Source: Asterionellopsis glacialis (Eukaryota > Bacillariophyta > Plagiogrammaphyceae > Rhaphoneidales > Asterionellopsidaceae). From it: a DNA stretch of 12,114 nt. Below are positions 7,553 through 12,114 of this stretch, piece by piece (positions within the stretch are counted from its first letter, which is position 1; each line of letters opens with the position of its first letter). The notes below the pieces were generated by a model that was not told the DNA's origin, ran no database searches, and was given only the letters and a program-made list of their open reading frames with translations. The DNA lies in assembly GCA_014885115.2 (NCBI GenBank), contig WKLE02002826.1, positions 1 to 12,114 on the forward strand. The letters are read 5' to 3'. A program made the translations under genes and the position numbers.

Positions 7553-8207
7553 AATTATTCCACAAAAAATATCTTTGTTGGTGGTACACAACTCTTTTTG
7601 ACTTGGTGCATTTCTTCAAGTGTGTCACCAACTTCATATTCAGGTTTGTACTTGGTAGGATCAGTCTCAGATATCACTAAGTTGTGTGCATTGTTGATTC
7701 TTGGATCATTTATCAAGGATTCAAACATTGCTTTGAAATCAAACACTACTACATCTTCTTTACCACCACCTTCTAACATGTAAGGGATTGTGTTTGGCTT
7801 ACAATTTTCAGTTTTGAATGTTCTTTCCAATTTTTTAATAATAAATTTCCTTTGCAAATTCTTTCCAGAAAAAGTAACTCCACAGGATATAGCATTCTCA
7901 ACCCATGCAATTATTTTATCAAACAGGCTCAATGGAGCCCCAGCCTCTTGTGACATGAACAACAGTTCTGTACTAATAATAGTTTCATGAGATAAATAAA
8001 CAGGATGCTCCTGATTATCAGATGTACCCGCCCATCAAAGGAATCATCATAATTATTGTTGTTGTTATTATTTAAATCCAGAATTGAGCTGCCATTGTCA
8101 GTAAAATGTGCATCCACATATTGGGTAAGATCTTGTTGATCATTTGGATAAGCCACAGGGTCTTGTGATTCATTATGTATTACACCCATGTGCCCTATGC
8201 CGCTAGT
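7553..8207 (-). pseudogene. N-terminal region of the DDE transposase
   Basis: A likely start is the ATG before GVIHNESQDPVAYPNDQQD (about 8186-8190). It leads through an acidic/Asn-rich stretch with seven Asn in a row and a frameshift near 8030. The next frame gives an all-helical region (LSLFDKIIAWVENAISCGV, then a Lys-rich segment) and VVVFDFKAMFESLINDPRIN. That last helix resembles the segment just upstream of the first catalytic Asp in Plavaka-type transposases. The frame ends with TAA at about 7555, immediately before the Asp motif in another frame. No DNA-binding zinc finger is visible. An in-frame ATG further 5' (8231) lies in what may be retrotransposon LTR. Confidence 0.6.
8052..8072 (-). 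repeat. Asn-coding trinucleotide run (AAT/AAC x7)
   Basis: Seven consecutive AAT or AAC codons on the minus strand within the N-terminal linker of the transposase. Mixed codons suggest an older, slowly eroding microsatellite. Confidence 0.85.
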
Positions 8208-8391
8208 GTTGACAGTGGCACAGCACAACAATCAGACAATCGACATACAAAAGAAAAGAAGACATTTATTTGGTGATAAAAATTATGAGCTTAGTTTAAT
8301 ACAGAGAAGATCCGGCAATTTAGTAAGAAGTAAAAGATTCAGGAAATATTAGTAAATGGTAAATTTGAGAGTCTGTCTGCTTGCCCACGCA
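8208..8391 (-). repeat. Candidate 3' LTR / 3' untranslated end of the retrotransposon
   Basis: This follows the integrase stop (TGA 8392-8394) and shares about 130 bases with the left-edge fragment (1-130), so it belongs to the mobile family. On the minus strand there is AATAAA at 8265-8270, consistent with an LTR polyadenylation signal, and the sequence ends ...CAACA at 8208, like the CA terminus of an LTR. No second full copy is present to define the exact limits, and no clear polypurine tract precedes it. Confidence 0.5.
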
Positions 8392-9736
8392 TCAATCATC
8401 CATCCTCACAAGTGTCCTACAGGGAGTGTACTTCATTCGCTTCTTGAGCTGTCCTGTGTGCGTTCATAGTACGGAATGAATATTAACTGTCTCTTCTATA
8501 ATGCCTCTACAGACGTACACAGTACCATTTTTTAAATACCTGAAGCACTTCATGAGGACCTGTATGAGGACGGTCCATCTTAGGTAGATTTCCTGGCTTC
8601 TCTAACGTAACTAGGTCACCTACGGTGTTGCCAGTTACTATTTTCTTGTTGATTGTTTTTATTAATTAACATTTGTTTCTTGTTTTTAGTATGTGCTCAA
8701 TTTGCTCTAAATGCAATTGGCAATCGCATGTCACGTCCAAATACTAGTTGTCTGGGCGTGGCTTCTAATGTAGTGTGGTAAGTACTGTGTATAGCCCAAG
8801 CTACAGAGCTGAGTATGTTATCCCATGGTTCATCATCTCCTATAGTAGGTGGATTGGCAAATTCACTCATGTTGAGTGCAAGTAATGAGAACTGATTACT
8901 TGATGTACGCAATCTATGATACCATTTGATTGGGGATTGTATGTGGTTGTTGGCTTTTTACTTAGACCAAAGTTTATCCATGTCTTTTTGAAGATACCCT
9001 TAAACTCTGAGCCATTGTCGTATCCTATGTACCTTTGTGGTGGATGCCAGCATAACCATGCAGAGTGGAATGCTTCTATTACGATGTCAGCTGTTTTGTC
9101 TTTAAGTGCCTTGATTTTGAATCAGCCTGTGGCAGGATCTATCATGGTAAGACATTGTAGTGTTTGTGTGCCTGAATCGGACTTGATTATGTATTTTCCC
9201 ATTAGGTCTATATGAACTTTTTCCCATTGTAAGCTTTCAGCCTAAGGGTAAGTGTCCATATTTCTTATGTTGCTTTTTACACAGTTGACATTGTTTACAT
9301 GTTTTACAGAAGTTCTGTACATGCTTTCATAGCCTGGGACAAGTAAAGTGTTGCAGTATGGTTGCTTCTGTACAAGATTCACCTGGATGCATGAGGTATT
9401 CATGATACCAAGCTACAATGCGTTGTTCAAGTTTCTCTGGTATATATATATATATATATATTTCCTTAGGAGTGTATGAGAGGTTTGCCTTCAACTTCTC
9501 TAGTTGTAAATGTACCAGGTTTGGCATCGCGCATTAGTTTCCTAATCGTCCTATCTTTTTGTTGGTGTAGTTTAATTAAAGGAGGGAATATCAGAAAAGC
9601 TGTTTGGAACTTCATCAAATTTTTCATATGCATCATCTGCCCATCTTGCATCTAATCATGAAAGTGCATCAGCAATGACATTCTATTCACTAGCAATATG
9701 GACAAATTCTGCACCGTATTCTTCTAGCATCGCATG
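8392..9736 (-). pseudogene. Retrotransposon integrase
   Basis: The N-terminal zinc domain is visible as WYHEYLMHPGES (His-x4-His, about 9410-9380). It is followed in another frame by CKTCKQC (about 9310-9290). The catalytic core has VHIDLMGKY (Asp, 9206-9208) and GYDNGSEFKG (Asp, 9017-9019). The third acidic position in YNPQSNGIIDCVHQ is Asp (GAT, 8912-8914) where the family has Glu. The C-terminal part includes PWDNILSSVAWAIHSTYHTT, a Lys/Asn-rich link, then VGDLVTLEKPGNLPKMDRP, which is an SH3-like GPY-type domain. Several frameshifts, a (TA)n expansion near 9450 and stops including TGA at 8464-8466 interrupt it. Its role would be insertion of the cDNA copy into host DNA. Confidence 0.9.
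9441..9461. repeat. (TA)n microsatellite inside the integrase region
   Basis: About ten and a half TA units. On the minus strand they fall in a stretch read as alternating Ile and Tyr, between KEI and PEKLEQRIVAWYHEYL, just upstream of the integrase His-His motif. This looks like expansion of a short native Ile-Tyr-Ile coding sequence. Confidence 0.9.
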
Positions 9737-10379
9737 TCATCTGCACACTGGTTTGCTAGCCATTTTGTCATACAATATGTTTTTATGGTCCATGTGTACT
9801 ATTAGCTTTTGACCCCATAGTGTGTTTTTGAATTCCTTAAGACAGTAGTTCTTTTCTGCCAGTAGTATATTTCTTCTGAGTGTCTTTAAGTTTTCTACTA
9901 TAGAATGCAAGGGGCTTATCATCTTGCATGATAAGCGCACCTACTTGATAGTTGCTTGTGTCAGTATATACGTGGAATTCTTTCTTGAAGTCCGGGAAAG
10001 CTAATAGTGTTTCTCTACTTATGACTTCTTTTATTTTCTCAAATGCTTTCTGACATGTGTCATCCCATACAAATTTGGCCTTGTTTGATACCATAGCCAT
10101 GAGTGGGGCTAGGATGTGACATCGTCTTTGCCACATATCGCGATAGTAGTTATTCATGCCTAAGAATTTCCTTAATTGGTGTTTAGTCTTAGGAGGCTCT
10201 GAACATTGTATTGCTTCCACTTTCTTATGCTGTGGTTGGATACCATTGTGAGTTAGCCAGTAGCCTAGATTCTCAATCTGGTCCATGGCAAAATGGGATT
10301 TGTTAACATTTACTACAAAACCAACTTCTGATAGGCGGCTAAGTACTGCATCAACTTTGCTGGCGTGGTCTTCGAACAT
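9737..10379 (-). pseudogene. Retrotransposon RT connection and RNase H domain
   Basis: The frame from 10379 reads the RT thumb (VDAVLSRLSEVGFVVNVNKS, ENLGYWLTHNGI) and the family block RKFLGMNNYYRDMWQRR. RNase H follows: HVYTDTSNYQVGALIMQ carries the first Asp, RKELLS the Glu, and, after a frameshift near 9840-9900, VHMDHKNILYDKM carries a later Asp. RNase H removes the RNA strand during reverse transcription. The active-site acids seen are intact, but the frame breaks and a stop near 9737 separate this region from the integrase. Confidence 0.9.
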
Positions 10380-11181
10380 GGTACTTGATGTCTATGTATG
10401 CCCGTGCAAAGTCTAAGTTGCCTTGTATATCATTAATGATTTTCTGAAAGATATCATGGCTGTTGATTATACCCATAGGTAGGCATTTGTACCTATATTT
10501 ACCCCATGGTAGAATTGTAGTGCACAGCTCCTGTGATCTCTCATCTAACGGAATGTGATAGTAACCCATACTTAGATCAATTGGGGTTGCGTATTGAAAT
10601 CCATCTAGCTTTTGTAGTAGGTCAGCTATTTTTGGTAACAAAAATGGTTTCCTCTTAATTACTTTGTTGAGTTGATGAAAGTTGGTTACGATAGGTACAT
10701 TGCCCATTTTCTTTGGTACGACAAATGTGGGGGCTGCCCATTCACTGTTGTGATTCTTTTCTAAAACACCTATTGATTCTAGCCTATTCAATTCCCGTTT
10801 AGTAGTCCCTTCTAAGGAATATGGTACTTGGAATGGTCTGGCATGATAAGGTTCAGCGTTAGGGTCTATTTCTAGTCTAACTGGTTTTATCTTAAGTGTG
10901 CCAAGCCCACCCTTAAAGGCTTGTGGGTATTTTTGTAGGCACTTAAGCATTATTTTTTGTTCATTGTAAGTAAGGTGTTTCCAGTGAGTGGCTGCCTCGC
11001 CTAAATCAACTTTGTCATAATTAGTGTCTAAAATGGATGATTGCCATAGTTCTGCTTGCTTGAGGACAGCTGGCTGGATGGCCATGTGGTAGATTGCTAC
11101 CACGCGTTTAGGGTCTGAGACCTCTCCATGGTATTTCATGGGTAATTCATACCCTTCCCAGTGGATAGTTTGTGTGCTAAA
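10380..11181 (-). pseudogene. Retrotransposon reverse transcriptase, catalytic box deleted
   Basis: It follows the protease in the same frame across a TGA. Fingers and palm motifs are clear: AAPTFVVPKK, VTNFHQLNKVI, PIDLSMGYYHIPLDE (first catalytic Asp, 10576-10578), LPWGKYRYKCLPMG and DIFQKIINDI. The sequence then reads FARAYIDIKYH, where Ty3/gypsy enzymes have Y-x-D-D. The Asp at 10390-10392 is present, but the second Asp and residues after it are gone, together with a frameshift into the next segment. About 800 bases with no other interruption indicates that most damage elsewhere is local. The enzyme would copy element RNA into DNA; this copy cannot. Confidence 0.95.
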
Positions 11182-11565
11182 TCAGATGTCAAGGCCCATG
11201 GCCTGCATCAGATTGGTTCCAACAATCATGTCATACTGTGCATCTGTTTGGTTTGTTCTTTTGTCCACGTGACAAGACCAAACTATTGTCTTTTTGTCCG
11301 TGAACTCCAGGATCTTAAATTTTATTTGCGCTTTCTGCTTAGTGATAAAGTTACCACCCATGGTGTTCCACTGCGTAGGTTTAGGGTTTTTGTAAGTACT
11401 GGCCTTCTCCCATACAACAAAATATTTAAGGATGATTGTCACAGTAGTACCAGTGTGGAGTAGGACCTGTATGGGAATGAGCTTGCCATCTCGGTTTATT
11501 ACTACTTCAGTAGTGGGGTGCATAGATTTTTGCTTTTTTGCTTTTTGCTGACTGCACAGCATATT
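11182..11565 (-). pseudogene. Retropepsin-like aspartic protease, Asp replaced by His
   Basis: An open frame of 126 codons. VLLHTGTTVTIIL holds the active-site motif, and the codon at 11455-11457 gives His where retropepsins have the Asp of D-T-G. The C-terminal half has YDMIVGTNLMQAMGLDI, matching the conserved ILG-like segment before the domain end. The protease normally cleaves the polyprotein. It lies in the same frame as the nucleocapsid tail upstream (past TAA at about 11566) and as RT downstream (past TGA at 11182-11184), consistent with one ancestral polyprotein frame. Confidence 0.85.
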
Positions 11566-12114
11566 TTACGATTGTTCTATATTGGGGAAAAGGTTTGATT
11601 CAGTATAGGAAATAGGCGTAAAGTTATTGGCAAAATCTTCACTACTATTTTTACATTTAATTTTACTATGTTGATTAAAGTAGAAACTAGGTTTGTTATC
11701 TGAAGAAGAATCCAATTCATAATGCACTTTACGTTTCTTTTTCTTACTATCTTTTGATACTTTGAGCGAACTAATCATTGCGTTTCCCTGTTCTTGCATG
11801 TAAGTCTTGGATTTGCCTGAATCTTTTTTTAAAACTTGTCTGCAGTACATTTGTTAGTGTTATGGTTGTTCATATGACAGTTGCTACACCACTTATGAGT
11901 GTACTGGCGCTTGTTATTGCTTCCGTTGTTATTACGATCTGAATTCTTTCCTGTTTGTTCACGCTTGCAATTCTTCTTGGTCTACTGTTTAGGTTTTTTT
12001 TACTTAGAGAGTTCATGATCTATATTATGGCATACCTCTAACTTCTTGAAGTAGTCCATGGTATCTTCCCATGAGAGATTGTGAGGGTCAAGGTTCCTAG
12101 CAAGTAGGGCAGAT
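11566..12114 (-). pseudogene. Gag C-terminal part with CCHC zinc knuckle (partial)
   Basis: The minus strand reads from the window edge through DTMDYFKKLEVCHNIDHELS. In-frame TAA and TAG follow next to a T8 run (11994-12001), then a Lys/Asn-rich stretch and WCSNCHMNNHNTNKC (11847-11888). That is a C-x2-C-x4-H-x4-C knuckle that binds element RNA. A one-base shift at a T7 run (11824-11830) leads into a tail with KVSKDSKKKKRKVHYELDSS, ending at TAA (about 11566). The same block occurs at 165-341 in another copy without the frameshift. The capsid part and start codon lie beyond the window. Confidence 0.85.

Larger units (their letters stand above)
1381..8207. mobile_element. Decayed KDZ/Plavaka-like DNA transposon with two convergent genes
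   Basis: A minus-strand DDE transposase (8207-5998) and a plus-strand multidomain gene (about 1384-5964) face each other, with stop codons 33 bp apart. Coding traces fill most of the interval. The transposase wording (GTHLGVFSSG, GDCEGSDDLCG, RPENGHIKN) resembles the Plavaka branch of the Kyakuja-Dileera-Zisupton superfamily. Some members of that superfamily are known to carry accessory Ulp1 proteases, so the pairing is plausible. No terminal inverted repeats or target-site duplications could be identified, so the outer limits are only the ends of coding similarity. The right end abuts the LTR retrotransposon. Treating both genes as one element is inference from the tight convergent arrangement and similar decay. 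The plus-strand gene could belong to a different element. Confidence 0.6.
8208..12114 (-). mobile_element. Ty3/gypsy-type LTR retrotransposon, degenerate, 5' part beyond window
   Basis: The minus strand carries, in order, a CCHC zinc knuckle, retropepsin, reverse transcriptase, RNase H and integrase. Integrase after RNase H is the Ty3/gypsy order. The polyprotein frame from 11850 to 10351 is shared by nucleocapsid tail, protease and RT, interrupted by TAA (about 11566) and TGA (11182-11184), and later parts need several frameshifts. The 3' end ceases within 8208-8391. The 5' LTR, primer-binding site and most of gag lie outside the window, so neither LTR length nor target duplication can be checked. 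Losses at three catalytic sites make it a dead copy. Confidence 0.95.

Noticed and set aside
1..8434. The 1-164 and 8262-8434 direct repeats as the two LTRs of one element spanning the interval
   Set aside because: The repeat includes the last integrase codons, which are internal sequence, and the interior codes for a DNA transposon. The right-hand copy belongs to the retrotransposon extending to 12114.
8916..9215. 99-codon plus-strand frame, and likewise 11161-11463
   Set aside because: Both are antisense shadows of clear minus-strand integrase and protease coding sequence.

Overview
This is an AT-rich eukaryotic window made almost entirely of transposable-element remains. I see no bacterial operon structure, tRNA, rRNA or CRISPR, and no gene that is clearly host cellular. 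The host cannot be named from the sequence. The reverse transcriptase, RNase H and integrase wording resembles Ty3/gypsy elements I associate with diatoms, oomycetes and other aquatic eukaryotes. The DNA transposon resembles the KDZ/Plavaka-like class known from fungi, algae and animals. Both are recalled family resemblances, not search results.

Layout. Positions 1-341 are a scrambled scrap of an LTR retrotransposon: the 3' end of the element joined to a piece of its gag gene in the opposite relative orientation. Positions 342-1380 hold no convincing gene. Positions about 1381-8207 look like one decayed cut-and-paste DNA transposon with two convergent genes whose stop codons lie 33 bp apart. 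The plus-strand gene (about 1384-5964) appears to encode, in order, a basic/proline-rich N-terminus, a possible GNAT acetyltransferase-like fold, an acidic repeat linker, two PHD-like zinc fingers, a Ulp1/SENP-type (C48) protease fold, a basic tail with a PCNA-binding-like motif, and a second Cys-His-Asp protease-like domain that may be a separate protein. The minus-strand gene (8207 to 5998) is a DDE transposase in which both catalytic Asp motifs and the Glu motif can be read.

Positions about 8208-12114 are a Ty3/gypsy-type LTR retrotransposon on the minus strand, running off the right edge: nucleocapsid zinc knuckle, aspartic protease, reverse transcriptase, RNase H, integrase, then a short 3' end/LTR candidate. 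It abuts the transposase N-terminus directly, which suggests one element inserted into the other.

Every coding region is broken by in-frame stops and frameshifts, several of them at A or T runs, so none is likely to make a full-length product here. Catalytic positions differ from the family pattern in at least four enzymes: Ulp1 Cys to Tyr, retropepsin Asp to His, a deletion across the reverse transcriptase YxDD box, and integrase Glu to Asp. The main point of interest is the domain combination of the DNA transposon, in which possible chromatin reader, acetyltransferase and SUMO-protease-like modules accompany a transposase.
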